A stretch of DNA of 55,682 bases from NCBI GenBank assembly GCA_900544255.1, contig UQUM01000013.1, positions 1 to 55,682 on the forward strand, in the 5' to 3' direction. Below the pieces are notes generated by a model that was not told the DNA's origin, did not search any database, and was given only the letters and a program-made list of their open reading frames with translations. This document shows positions 8,448-17,609 of this stretch, in pieces (positions within the stretch are counted from its first letter, which is position 1; every line of letters begins with the position of its first letter). The DNA comes from an uncultured Sutterella sp. (GTDB lineage Bacteria > Pseudomonadota > Gammaproteobacteria > Burkholderiales > Burkholderiaceae_F). A program made the translations under genes and the position numbers.

Positions 8448-10421
8448 ATGGCTGTCCGTAAGCGCAATTCAGACTATCAGGAATCTTCCATTCGTGTCTT
8501 AAAGGGGTTGGAACCCGTGCGGCAGCGTCCGGGGATGTACACCCTCACGGACAATCCCCTGCACATTATCCAGGAAGTGATTGATAACGCGAGCGATGAA
8601 ATTCTCGCGGGGTTCGGTACGAAAATTACGCTTACTCGGCACGCAGACGCCTCGATTACCGTGGAAGACGACGGTCGCGGCATCCCGACGGGGATTCACC
8701 CCACGGAGGGGGTTCCCACGGTTGAACTCGTCTTCACGCAGCTTCACGCGGGTGGGAAATTTGATAAGACTTCGGGGGGCGCCTATACGTTTTCCGGGGG
8801 GCTGCACGGCGTAGGTGTGTCGGTGACGAATGCCCTGAGTCTTTCGATGGACGTTACGGTTTGGCGCGAGGGGCAGGAATTTGACATCGGATTTGAAGGG
8901 GGCGAAGTCGTCCGACCGCTTTCCGCCAAAAAGAGCCCGAAAGCAAAGAGTGCCACGGGAACGCGCGTCACCTGTCGCCCCGATCCCAAATATTTTGATT
9001 CGGCGGAAATTCCGGAAGCGTCCCTCGTGCGGCTTTTGAAAAGTAAAGCCGTTCTGTTGCCGGGCGCGTCCGTCACGTACGTCAACGAAGTAAACGGCAC
9101 CGATCAGCACTGGAAGTACGACGGCGGCTTGAAGGAATATCTTTTGGCCGAAGTCGTCGATCCGGCGGTGGTGCCCGCGTTTGAAGCCGAAGGCTGGGCC
9201 GATGAGACGACGGAAGGGTTTGCGGCGGGCGAAGGCGCCGCCTGGGTCGTACTTTGGACGACGGAAGGGGGACTGACCCGTGAGAGTTTTGTGAACCTCA
9301 TTCCGACGCCCGCAGGCGGCACGCACGAGGCGGGGCTGCGGGACGGACTTTTCGGGGCCATGAAGGCTTTTATGGAAGCGCACGGTCTCATGACGAAGGG
9401 CGTGAAGCTTCTTGCCGAAGACGTTTTTGCCCGCGCGAGTTTCGTCCTGTCCTGTAAGGCCTTGGATCCCCAGTTCCAGGGGCAGACGAAAGAGAAACTG
9501 ACGAGCCGCGATGCGCTGCGGTTGGTTTCGGGGTTTGTGCGTCCGCAGTTTGAATATTGGTTGAATGATCACGTCGAAGATGGGAAGAAACTTGCCGAAC
9601 TCGTGATTGATCAGGCCAAAAAGCGACAACGCCAGGCGCAGAAAGTGGAAAAGAAGAAGGGAACGACGGTCGCCGTGCTCCCCGGTAAGCTCACCGACTG
9701 CGAAAGTACGGATCTTTCCCGCAATGAACTCTTTCTCGTCGAAGGCGACAGCGCGGGCGGTACCGCCAAACAGGGGCGAGACAAGGAGTGCCAGGCGATT
9801 CTTCCGCTGCGAGGCAAAATTCTGAATACGTGGGAAGTCGAAAACGATCGGATTTTTGCGTCGCAGGTGATTCACGACATTGCGGTCGCGGTGGGGGTGG
9901 ATCCGCACAAACCCGGGGAGGACGCGGATTTAAAGGGACTGCGCTACGGCAAAATCTGCATCCTCGCCGATGCCGACGTGGACGGGAGCCACATTCAGGT
10001 ACTTCTTCTGACGCTCTTTTATCGGCATTTTCCGAGTTTGATCGAGCAGGGCCACGTTTACATCGTGCAGCCCCCGCTTTTCCGTGTGGACGTGCCGAAG
10101 GTGCGCAATAAACCGGCGAAGAATATCTATTGTCTCGATGACAAAGAACTCGCACGGACGCTTGCCAAACTCAAAAAGGACGGCCTTTCCGAAGAAAAAC
10201 TCGTCATCTCCCGCTTCAAAGGTTTGGGCGAAATGATGGAAGAGCAGTTGAGTGAAACGGCTTTCCGGCCGGATACGCGGCGTCTGTTGCCCGTTACCCT
10301 GGGGGATGTGGCGCGGGCGTCGACGGACGCCGTAATGTCGCTCCTGATGGCTAAGGGTGAAGCTGCCGGGCGCCGTGAGTGGATGGAACTGCACGGCGAC
10401 GATGTGGAAGTCGACGTCTAG
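8448..10421 (+). CDS. parE: DNA topoisomerase IV subunit B
   Basis: This 657-residue ATPase subunit of topoisomerase IV unlinks daughter chromosomes together with ParC. The GHKL ATP-binding motifs are present: VIDNASDEILAGFG, VEDDGRGIPTGIHP and GGLHGVGVSVTNALS. The TOPRIM region shows FLVEGDSAGGTAKQGR and ADADVDGSHIQVLLL. The length fits ParE rather than the ~800-residue GyrB, and parC lies two genes downstream, which settles the assignment. Translation starts at ATG in CACCATGGCTGTCC. rmuC follows after 9 bases. Confidence 0.96.
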   Translation: MAVRKRNSDYQESSIRVLKGLEPVRQRPGMYTLTDNPLHIIQEVIDNASDEILAGFGTKITLTRHADASITVEDDGRGIPTGIHPTEGVPTVELVFTQLHAGGKFDKTSGGAYTFSGGLHGVGVSVTNALSLSMDVTVWREGQEFDIGFEGGEVVRPLSAKKSPKAKSATGTRVTCRPDPKYFDSAEIPEASLVRLLKSKAVLLPGASVTYVNEVNGTDQHWKYDGGLKEYLLAEVVDPAVVPAFEAEGWADETTEGFAAGEGAAWVVLWTTEGGLTRESFVNLIPTPAGGTHEAGLRDGLFGAMKAFMEAHGLMTKGVKLLAEDVFARASFVLSCKALDPQFQGQTKEKLTSRDALRLVSGFVRPQFEYWLNDHVEDGKKLAELVIDQAKKRQRQAQKVEKKKGTTVAVLPGKLTDCESTDLSRNELFLVEGDSAGGTAKQGRDKECQAILPLRGKILNTWEVENDRIFASQVIHDIAVAVGVDPHKPGEDADLKGLRYGKICILADADVDGSHIQVLLLTLFYRHFPSLIEQGHVYIVQPPLFRVDVPKVRNKPAKNIYCLDDKELARTLAKLKKDGLSEEKLVISRFKGLGEMMEEQLSETAFRPDTRRLLPVTLGDVARASTDAVMSLLMAKGEAAGRREWMELHGDDVEVDV

Positions 10422-10430
10422 CTGAGAGCC

Positions 10431-11807
10431 ATGACCACCGTGCTTTTTTCGACGAATCCGCTCTTGACGGCGGCAGCGGTACTTTTGGGCTTAGTCGTTA
10501 TTTTGCTGTTGGCGCTGCTTGTTCGTTCTTTTTCGCAGAGTACTCGCCAGGCGGCATTCGGCCGGGAACTTGCCGAAGCACTCGCCGCTGCTTTGGAAAA
10601 GAACCGTAATGAAGACCGTACGGCGCTTACGGTGCAGGTTAACGCCGTACGAAGCGATCTTCTCGCCGTGAGTGACGCCATTCAAAATGAGCAGCATGCG
10701 GCGGCGATGACGCTGACGGAGCGCCTGACGCATGCGCAGGAATGTCAGGGCGTTCGTGATCGGGAGATGCTGCAGGCCGTGACGCAGCAATTAGCGCTTT
10801 TTCAGAGAGAACAGACGGCGGGCAGTGCCGAGTTGACACGGGCCGTTTCCGAACTCAAGGCGCACGTTGCCGAACAGTTGGCCGTTGTCCGTCAGACGAA
10901 CCGTGAGGCGGCGGACGCTGTACGGGCGACGGTGGAAGAAAAACTGCAGGATACGTTGAGCGAACGGCTTTCCGCGAGCTTTAAGACGGTGGAAGCACAG
11001 TTGGCAGCCGTGCATCGGGGGTTGGGCGAAATGCGTGAAATGGCACAGAACGTGGACGGACTGCGGCGCGTTCTGACCAACGTCAAAACGCGCGGGACGT
11101 TCGGCGAAGTGCAGCTTGCGATGATTCTCGCGGACATCCTGACGCCCGAGCAATACGACACCAACGTCGCTACGCGTCCCAACGCGTCGGAACGCGTGGA
11201 ATTTGCGGTGAAGCTGCCGGGTCGGAAAACGGGGGAAACGGTGTATCTCCCGATTGACTCGAAATTTCCCTTGGAAGACTACGAACGACTTCTCGCGGCG
11301 AGCGACGCCGCAGACGCCGACGCCGTAAAGGCGAGTATCAAAGGGCTGGAAAACCGGATGCTTTCGGAAGCGAAGAAGATTCGAGAAAAATACGTGGAAG
11401 TCCCGTACACCACGGAATTTGCCGTGCTCTATCTGCCGGTGGAAAGCCTCTGGGCGGAAGTCTTAAAGATTCCGGGACTCGTGGATCGGCTGCAGCGCGA
11501 ATGTCACGTGACGGTGGCGGGGCCTACGGTCTTGGCCGCCTTATTAAACAGCCTGCAGATGGGCTTCAGGACGCTTGCGATTGAAGAAAAAAGTGCTGAA
11601 GTCTGGCGTTTGCTCGCGCAGGTAAAAACCGAATTCGAAAGGTTCACGGACGCCGTGAGCGCCGTAGATAAGCGCGTTGAAAACGTCACCAAAGACTTAG
11701 CGCAGTTAAAGACCCGAACCAATGTGATGAACCGGCGCCTGAGGGACATTAATCCCGACGCCGTTTTAGGAAAAGTTGCGGAAAGTGTGGCGGTTCCTGC
11801 CGAATGA
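10431..11807 (+). CDS. rmuC: RmuC family DNA recombination protein
   Basis: The 458-residue protein has an N-terminal transmembrane anchor (about residues 8-30), a long coiled coil (about 35-220), and the RmuC domain with TRGTFGEVQLAMIL, LPGRKTGETVYLPIDSKFP and VPYTTEFAVLYLPVESLWAE. The family was found in E. coli as a limiter of inversion at short inverted repeats and is thought to be nuclease-related; the biochemistry is not settled. It lies between parE and parC, and its last codons overlap one possible parC start, so it is part of the topoisomerase operon. Confidence 0.93.
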   Translation: MTTVLFSTNPLLTAAAVLLGLVVILLLALLVRSFSQSTRQAAFGRELAEALAAALEKNRNEDRTALTVQVNAVRSDLLAVSDAIQNEQHAAAMTLTERLTHAQECQGVRDREMLQAVTQQLALFQREQTAGSAELTRAVSELKAHVAEQLAVVRQTNREAADAVRATVEEKLQDTLSERLSASFKTVEAQLAAVHRGLGEMREMAQNVDGLRRVLTNVKTRGTFGEVQLAMILADILTPEQYDTNVATRPNASERVEFAVKLPGRKTGETVYLPIDSKFPLEDYERLLAASDAADADAVKASIKGLENRMLSEAKKIREKYVEVPYTTEFAVLYLPVESLWAEVLKIPGLVDRLQRECHVTVAGPTVLAALLNSLQMGFRTLAIEEKSAEVWRLLAQVKTEFERFTDAVSAVDKRVENVTKDLAQLKTRTNVMNRRLRDINPDAVLGKVAESVAVPAE

Positions 11808-11842
11808 TTTTGAGAAATGTGCCTTGTGGGAGTAACAACACT

Positions 11843-14362
11843 ATGACGAAACCCGTGTCCGATACGTCGGAACTCTTTGCGACGGAAACGCTTCCGGAAG
11901 CGAAAACGCCGGCGGCCGAAGCCGTAGTTTTGGACGTTGAACCGGCGGAAGAAGAGAAAGCGGTCGGTGCGGTCCTGCCTGCGGTCGCCAAAAGCCGGCT
12001 TCCCGAGGCGCTTGCGGGCGACCTCCCCCCGAAGGACGGGGACGGCGAGTCGTTGACGCTTGCGCATTACGCGGCGCGCGCCTACTTGGAATATGCCTTG
12101 TCGGTCGTAAAGAGCCGCGCGCTGCCGGACGTCGTAGACGGGATGAAGCCCGTGCAGCGCCGCATTTTGTATGCCATGCAGCGCATGCACTTATCGGCTG
12201 CGGATCGCTACACGAAGTCCGCGCGCGTCGTGGGTGAAGTGTTGGGTAAATACCATCCGCATGGGGATCAGTCCGCGTACGACGCCATGGTACGCATGGC
12301 GCAGCCGTTTTCGATGCGTTACCCCTTGGTGGACGGTAAAGGTAATTTCGGCAGCCGCGACGGGGACGGGCCCGCGGCGATGCGCTACACCGAGGCGCGT
12401 CTGATGAAATTGGCGGGGCTTCTTTTGGACGAATTGGACAGCAACGACGTCGAATTCATTGCCAACTACGACGGTACCCTGAAAGAACCGACGGTACTGC
12501 CCGCGAAACTCCCGTTGATTTTGTTGAACGGCGCAAGCGGCATCGCCGTGGGGATGGCCACTGAAATTCCGCCGCATAACTTGAAGGAAGTCGCGCAGGC
12601 CGTACTCCTTTTGCTTGAAAAGCCCGATGCGACGCTCGATGAAGTACTCTCGTTGTTACCTGCTCCCGACTTCCCAGGGGGCGCTCAGATTATTTCGTCG
12701 GCCTCTGAAATTCGGGCGGCGTACGACATCGGTCGCGGCAGTTTCCGCATGCGGGCGCGTTACCACTTCGAAGACCTGCAGCGCGGCCAGTGGCAGTTGG
12801 TGGTGGATGAGTTGCCGCCTGCGGCATCGGCAACGACCGTGTTGGCCGAACTTGAAGAAATCACCAACCCGAAGCCCAAAGCCGGCAAGAAGACGCTCTC
12901 GGCGGAGCAGCAGCAGGCCAAAGCCGCAATGCTCGCGATTCTTGACCGTATGCGTGACGAGAGTAATAAAGATCAGCCCGTGCGGCTTGTGTTTGAACCG
13001 AAGACGTCCAAAATCGATCGGGATGTCTTTGTGAATACGCTCCTTGCCAACACGTCTTTGGAAAGTAATGCGCCGATTAATCTCGTGATGATCGGTACCG
13101 ACGGGCGTCCCGCGCAAAAGGGGCTTCTTACGATCCTGCGCGAATGGACGGCGGCTCGTATGGGGATCGTGCGCGCCCGTACCGAAGCGCGACTTGCGAA
13201 GGTAAACGCCCGTCTGCACATTTTGGAAGGCCGCACTATTTGCTGCGACAACATTGAGCGTGTGATTGAAATCATCCGCTTTGAAGAAAAGCCGGCGGAG
13301 GTGCTCAAAAAGGAATTCGGTCTCACCGACGAACAGGTCGAAGACATTCTCGAACTGCGTCTTCGGCAGATCGCCAACCTCGAATACGAGCGGATTCAGA
13401 AGGAAATGGCTGATCTGCGCGACGAGAAGGCGACGCTTGAGAAGATCCTCGGGGACGAGCGGGTTCTGAAACGCGTCATTGCCAAGGAAACGAAGGAAGC
13501 TGTGAAGGCTTACGGGGACGAACGCCGCACGCTCGTGGAAGCGGCCCAAAAGGCGGTCGTCACCCAAAACGTCGTGAACGAACCGGTGACGGTCGTGATT
13601 TCCGAAAAGGGCTACGTGCGGGCCCGCACGGGACACGGGCACGATGCGACGCTCATGAATTACAAAGTGGGTGACGCCTTTATGACGGCCTTGGAATGCA
13701 TGTCGGCGGATACCCTGGTGGCGGTGGGAAGCAACGGCCGCGCCTACTCGATTTCGGTTTCGCAGCTTCCGAGCGCCCGCGGGGACGGACTCCCGGTCGC
13801 GAGTTTCATTGAACTTGAAGCCGGCACCGACATCGTGGGGTACCTCGCGGGCAGCGGGGAGGAAACGGTGGTGCTCGTGACGGACAACGGGTTCGGACTC
13901 AAATGCCGCCTGAAGGATTTGTTCTCCCGCATGAAGGCGGGGCGTACCTTCATGAAGACGGACGACGGGGCGCGGGTCATGCCGCCCCTGACGACGACCG
14001 CGGCGACGCCGAAGTTGGCGTGTCTTTCTGAAGAAGGACGGCTTCTCGTCTTTGACTTGGAGGAACTCCGGGAATTGAACGGCGGCGGCAAGGGCGTGAT
14101 CCTCATGGGGTTGAACGACGGCGAGAAGCTGACGGCCGTGCTTCCGGTTTCGGACGCAGGGTGCATCGTGACGGGACAGGGGCGAAGCACCGTGCGGCAG
14201 AAGACCTTGGTCAAAAATGAATGGCTCGAATTCTTCGGGCGCCGGGCCCGTAAGGGGAAGGTACTCGCCATCCGCTTTACGGCGACGGGGTTGGCGCCCT
14301 TACCTAAAAAGGACGACGGGTCGGTTGCCGAAGAGGAAGAACTCGAACCGAAACTTTTCTGA
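11843..14362 (+). CDS. parC: DNA topoisomerase IV subunit A
   Basis: The 839-residue breakage-reunion subunit of topoisomerase IV carries LEYALSVVKSRALPDVVDG near the start of the core, the helix KYHPHGDQSAYDAMVRMAQ, and the catalytic tyrosine in AAMRYTEARL. The C-terminal part has ParC-type beta-pinwheel repeats and an acidic tail. I prefer the ATG at 11843, which has GTGGGAG about 10 bases upstream; an in-frame ATG at 11804 overlapping the rmuC stop would add 13 residues with a poor ribosome site. The first ~55 residues are an acidic, low-complexity extension before the core. Confidence 0.95.
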   Translation: MTKPVSDTSELFATETLPEAKTPAAEAVVLDVEPAEEEKAVGAVLPAVAKSRLPEALAGDLPPKDGDGESLTLAHYAARAYLEYALSVVKSRALPDVVDGMKPVQRRILYAMQRMHLSAADRYTKSARVVGEVLGKYHPHGDQSAYDAMVRMAQPFSMRYPLVDGKGNFGSRDGDGPAAMRYTEARLMKLAGLLLDELDSNDVEFIANYDGTLKEPTVLPAKLPLILLNGASGIAVGMATEIPPHNLKEVAQAVLLLLEKPDATLDEVLSLLPAPDFPGGAQIISSASEIRAAYDIGRGSFRMRARYHFEDLQRGQWQLVVDELPPAASATTVLAELEEITNPKPKAGKKTLSAEQQQAKAAMLAILDRMRDESNKDQPVRLVFEPKTSKIDRDVFVNTLLANTSLESNAPINLVMIGTDGRPAQKGLLTILREWTAARMGIVRARTEARLAKVNARLHILEGRTICCDNIERVIEIIRFEEKPAEVLKKEFGLTDEQVEDILELRLRQIANLEYERIQKEMADLRDEKATLEKILGDERVLKRVIAKETKEAVKAYGDERRTLVEAAQKAVVTQNVVNEPVTVVISEKGYVRARTGHGHDATLMNYKVGDAFMTALECMSADTLVAVGSNGRAYSISVSQLPSARGDGLPVASFIELEAGTDIVGYLAGSGEETVVLVTDNGFGLKCRLKDLFSRMKAGRTFMKTDDGARVMPPLTTTAATPKLACLSEEGRLLVFDLEELRELNGGGKGVILMGLNDGEKLTAVLPVSDAGCIVTGQGRSTVRQKTLVKNEWLEFFGRRARKGKVLAIRFTATGLAPLPKKDDGSVAEEEELEPKLF

Positions 14363-14385
14363 CGTGAAGTGACGAACTGAAAAAT

Positions 14386-16335
14386 ATGGCTGCGACGGAA
14401 ACTTTTTCCCTGAGGGAGCGCTTTGTCGAGATGGCGGGGTCGCTCTCCAATCGCCTCTTGACGTTGACGGCGTTGTGGGTGACGTTTATCGGGCTTCTCT
14501 TAGCGTATACCGTAGTATTGGGGTGGCAGTTGGAGGCGGGGTCTACCGCCATCAACCGGTTGGAGAATATGAAAACCCTCGTCTATAGGCTCAACGTGTC
14601 GGTGGACAGAGCAAGCGCCCCCACCAATTACGACATCGAACTGCGGCAGTTTGTGGATGAACTGCGGCATTTGGAGAGTGGGGATGATTGGCAGGGGTTT
14701 GACCTCATCATTCCTAAACCGGATCCGTCTCAGATTCAAGACATCAACAACGCTTGGTTGGGGCATATCCTCCCGCTTTTTACCCAAGCTAAGGAAAGCG
14801 GACGGGCGGTCTCAAGCGTGAAGTTCGGCTACTTCATTGACAAGATGGAAGCTCTGCAGAAAACCATCCAAAAGAGCCGGCAGTCCCTTTATTGGCAGCA
14901 GCGCTGGATTCAGTTGGCGGTGATTGTGCTTGCAATCGGAAGCCTTTTCGTCATCATGGCGCTGTTGCTGCGGTGGGTGATCCGCCCGATTGAACGCTTG
15001 GGAGAAGGCATTGCCGCCGTGACGCGCGGCAATCTCCGGGCTCGCGTAGATTTGTCCGGGGTCGGGTGCGAATTCCAACAGATCGGCAGCGGCTTTAATG
15101 CCATGGCCGAGCGCCTGGAAGGTTTGGTGGACAATTTGGAAGAAAAGGTTGCGGAAAAAACGGCGGCTGTGGAAGAAAAGAACCGCAACCTCGCACAGCT
15201 TTACGAATTTTCGTCCTACCTGTCGCGGCAGCATTCGGTGGACGAAATGTGCGAAGGATTTACGTCTCGCCTGATGCGCTTTACGTCGGCAGGCGCCTGT
15301 GCGGTGTTCCTCGTCAACGCGAAAACGCAGTGTTTGGAACTCGCGGCCGCAAACGACTTGCCGGAAACGCTCTTTGCCCGCTGGACGGCGGAAAAACTCC
15401 CGATTGAGGCGTTTCACGATGTCATCACGGGTGAATTGCCGGTGAAGGTGACGCCGGAAACGCCGCGGGATGTCCTTGCCCTCCTGAGGGAAAGAACGGA
15501 GGTGAGGCGCTTTAAGTCGCTTTATCTTTTCCACGTCAGAAACGGCTCAAAAGACATCGGGATTTTTGCGCTTTACTATTGCGATCCGACGGCGCTTTCC
15601 GGGCAGCAGATGCGGCTTTACGAGAGTTTTGGGGCGCACCTTGGGGTGGCCGTGGACAACGTGCGCCTCATTGAGCGCGACCAGCAGTATGCCGTAGTAC
15701 AGGAACGCACGCTTATGGCGCAGGGGTTGCACGACTCCATTGCGCAGTCGTTGTCGTTCCTGAACCTGCAGGTGCAGCTTTTGGTCTCGGGCTTAAAGAG
15801 TCATGACGAGGGGCTCGTGAACGATACGGTGTCTCAGATTAAGACCGGGGTGCAGGAATGCTATGAAGACGTTCGGGAACTCCTCTTGAATTTCCGTGAG
15901 CGACTGCATAAGGAAGATTTCAGTACGGCGCTGCACACGGCGATCGAACGCTTTGAGCTGCAGACCAAATTGAAGGCGGAGATCGTGAGCCGAGGCCGTG
16001 ATCCGGGCTTGTCCGACAAGGCGCAGCTGCAGGTAATTTTCATCGTTCAGGAAGCGTTGGCGAACATTCGCAAGCACTCTCAGGCGACGGCTGTGCGGAT
16101 TGAAATTGATTTCGGCCGCGACTTCAACGTGACGGTGATGGATAACGGCGTCGGAATCAATACAGCGATTTTGGCGGAAAAAAGTAAGCGCCATGTCGGT
16201 ATGAACATCATGCGCGAGCGTGCGGAAAAGATCGGCGCAACAGTGGAGATCGGGCCGGTGGACGCCGCCGTGTTCCCGCACGGGACGGCGGTGCGGCTTT
16301 CGATTCCCGAAGCCAGGCTCCGAGAAGCGCACTGA
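14386..16335 (+). CDS. NarX-type sensor histidine kinase, orphan in this window
   Basis: The 649-residue kinase has two membrane helices (about 24-47 and 176-198) flanking a periplasmic sensor, a HAMP domain (about 198-250), a coiled coil, a GAF-like region (about 285-420), a HisKA_3 dimerisation helix (RTLMAQGLHDSIAQSLSFL, His near residue 447) and a HATPase_c domain with DNGVG. This is NarX/NarQ architecture. The periplasmic P-box, normally AINKAGSLRMQSYRL in E. coli NarX, reads AINRLENMKTLVYRL, so the nitrate-binding Arg is replaced by Lys and the Gly is missing. No NarL-type response regulator is adjacent; the next gene is a phosphoesterase 8 bases away. The ligand is therefore uncertain. 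Confidence 0.88.
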   Translation: MAATETFSLRERFVEMAGSLSNRLLTLTALWVTFIGLLLAYTVVLGWQLEAGSTAINRLENMKTLVYRLNVSVDRASAPTNYDIELRQFVDELRHLESGDDWQGFDLIIPKPDPSQIQDINNAWLGHILPLFTQAKESGRAVSSVKFGYFIDKMEALQKTIQKSRQSLYWQQRWIQLAVIVLAIGSLFVIMALLLRWVIRPIERLGEGIAAVTRGNLRARVDLSGVGCEFQQIGSGFNAMAERLEGLVDNLEEKVAEKTAAVEEKNRNLAQLYEFSSYLSRQHSVDEMCEGFTSRLMRFTSAGACAVFLVNAKTQCLELAAANDLPETLFARWTAEKLPIEAFHDVITGELPVKVTPETPRDVLALLRERTEVRRFKSLYLFHVRNGSKDIGIFALYYCDPTALSGQQMRLYESFGAHLGVAVDNVRLIERDQQYAVVQERTLMAQGLHDSIAQSLSFLNLQVQLLVSGLKSHDEGLVNDTVSQIKTGVQECYEDVRELLLNFRERLHKEDFSTALHTAIERFELQTKLKAEIVSRGRDPGLSDKAQLQVIFIVQEALANIRKHSQATAVRIEIDFGRDFNVTVMDNGVGINTAILAEKSKRHVGMNIMRERAEKIGATVEIGPVDAAVFPHGTAVRLSIPEARLREAH

Positions 16336-16343
16336 GACGAACG

Positions 16344-17492
16344 ATGCGTTACGTGATGTGGGCGGCGCTTCCTCTCTTGGCGCTTCTGGTTTATGTGCGG
16401 ACGGTGCGCCCCGCGGTGGCGGGACGCAGGGGACGTGCGCTCTGCGGCGTCGTGATTTTGGCGGGCCTTTTTTCGCCTTTGGCCGCGAAGGTGTGGGGCG
16501 GGTCGACGGTGGCCCCCCTGATGCCGCCCGCCGCACTGCTCACGGCAGAATTTTTCCTTTTTCTCCTCCTTTTTATGGGGATGATGACGCTTGTGCGCGA
16601 AGTCGTCGCGTGGGGACTGCGGCGCTGGTTGGGCTGGCCTGCCGGGAAGCTTGCCCGGTGCCGGCGGCTGACGATATTCATTTTGTTCCTGGGCCTGGGG
16701 GCAAACGGCTACGGTATGCATCAGGCGCTCGCTTTGCCCGAAGTCAAAAGGGTGGAAGTGCTGCTGCCGGAACTTCCGCCGACGTTGGATGGCTTGACGA
16801 TCGCTCAGTTGTCGGACTTGCACGTGAGTCTTTTGTTCCGTGCGGAGCGCGTCAAAGCAATTGTCGATGCGGTGAACGCCCTATCGCCGGATCTCGTAGC
16901 TCTCACCGGGGATTTTGTGGACGGCGACGTGGCGGACCGGGCGGCGGATTTGGCGCCGTTGGCGAATCTCTCGGCCCCCTACGGCGTGTGGGGCTGCGAA
17001 GGTAACCACGAGCACTACGTCGATTATCCGGGGTGGCGGGCGTTTTTACCGACCTTGAATATCAAGATGCTCTACAACGCTCACGGCGTCGTGACGGTAA
17101 AAGGAACGCCCCTGGTGGTTGCGGGGCTGACGGATCTGATTGCGGATAAGTTTGACGACGAGGTGCCGCAGCTCACGAAAGCGCTGGCCGGAGCTCCCGA
17201 GGCGTTTACGCTTCTTCTCGCGCATCAGCCGAAGCTCGCGGATCGGGTGGCGGGCAGAGGCCCCGCACTGCAGTTGTCCGGTCACACACACGGCGGGCAA
17301 CTCCCCGGCGTGAACCTTTTGACGAAGGTTTTGAACGCCGGCTACCTCGCCGGACTCTACCGAGTGACGGGGGAGGAGGGAACGATGGCGCTTTACGTGA
17401 ATTCCGGTACCGACCTTTGGAACGGCTTTGCGATTCGGATCGGGACGACGGGTGAAATCACGCTTCTCACCTTGAAAAGTGGATGTCGTTGA
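16344..17492 (+). CDS. membrane-anchored metallophosphoesterase (YaeI-like)
   Basis: This 382-residue protein has three or four hydrophobic segments in the first ~135 residues, then a calcineurin-type phosphoesterase domain with LSDLHVS, LTGDFVDGD, GNHEHYVD, a later LLAHQP and SGHTHGGQLPG. These are the five standard metal-binding blocks of the YaeI/YkuE group, membrane-associated enzymes linked to lipid or phosphodiester turnover. The actual substrate cannot be read from sequence. It starts 8 bases after the NarX-like kinase, suggesting co-transcription. Confidence 0.88.
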   Translation: MRYVMWAALPLLALLVYVRTVRPAVAGRRGRALCGVVILAGLFSPLAAKVWGGSTVAPLMPPAALLTAEFFLFLLLFMGMMTLVREVVAWGLRRWLGWPAGKLARCRRLTIFILFLGLGANGYGMHQALALPEVKRVEVLLPELPPTLDGLTIAQLSDLHVSLLFRAERVKAIVDAVNALSPDLVALTGDFVDGDVADRAADLAPLANLSAPYGVWGCEGNHEHYVDYPGWRAFLPTLNIKMLYNAHGVVTVKGTPLVVAGLTDLIADKFDDEVPQLTKALAGAPEAFTLLLAHQPKLADRVAGRGPALQLSGHTHGGQLPGVNLLTKVLNAGYLAGLYRVTGEEGTMALYVNSGTDLWNGFAIRIGTTGEITLLTLKSGCR

Positions 17493-17609
17493 CGGTACGA
17501 TATTGATTTTCGGTAAAAATAAATCGCCCTGCTTCGATTAGAATACAGGCTTTTCTTAATTTAGACGGAAAGGATAACGCCGCGAATTTCTCGCCGGCTT
17601 GACCGTTTT

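Noticed and set aside
8499..9908. Long minus-strand frame opposite parE
   Set aside because: Shadow of a certain gene; same reason applies to the frames opposite parC, bamA, dsbI and the amidohydrolase gene.
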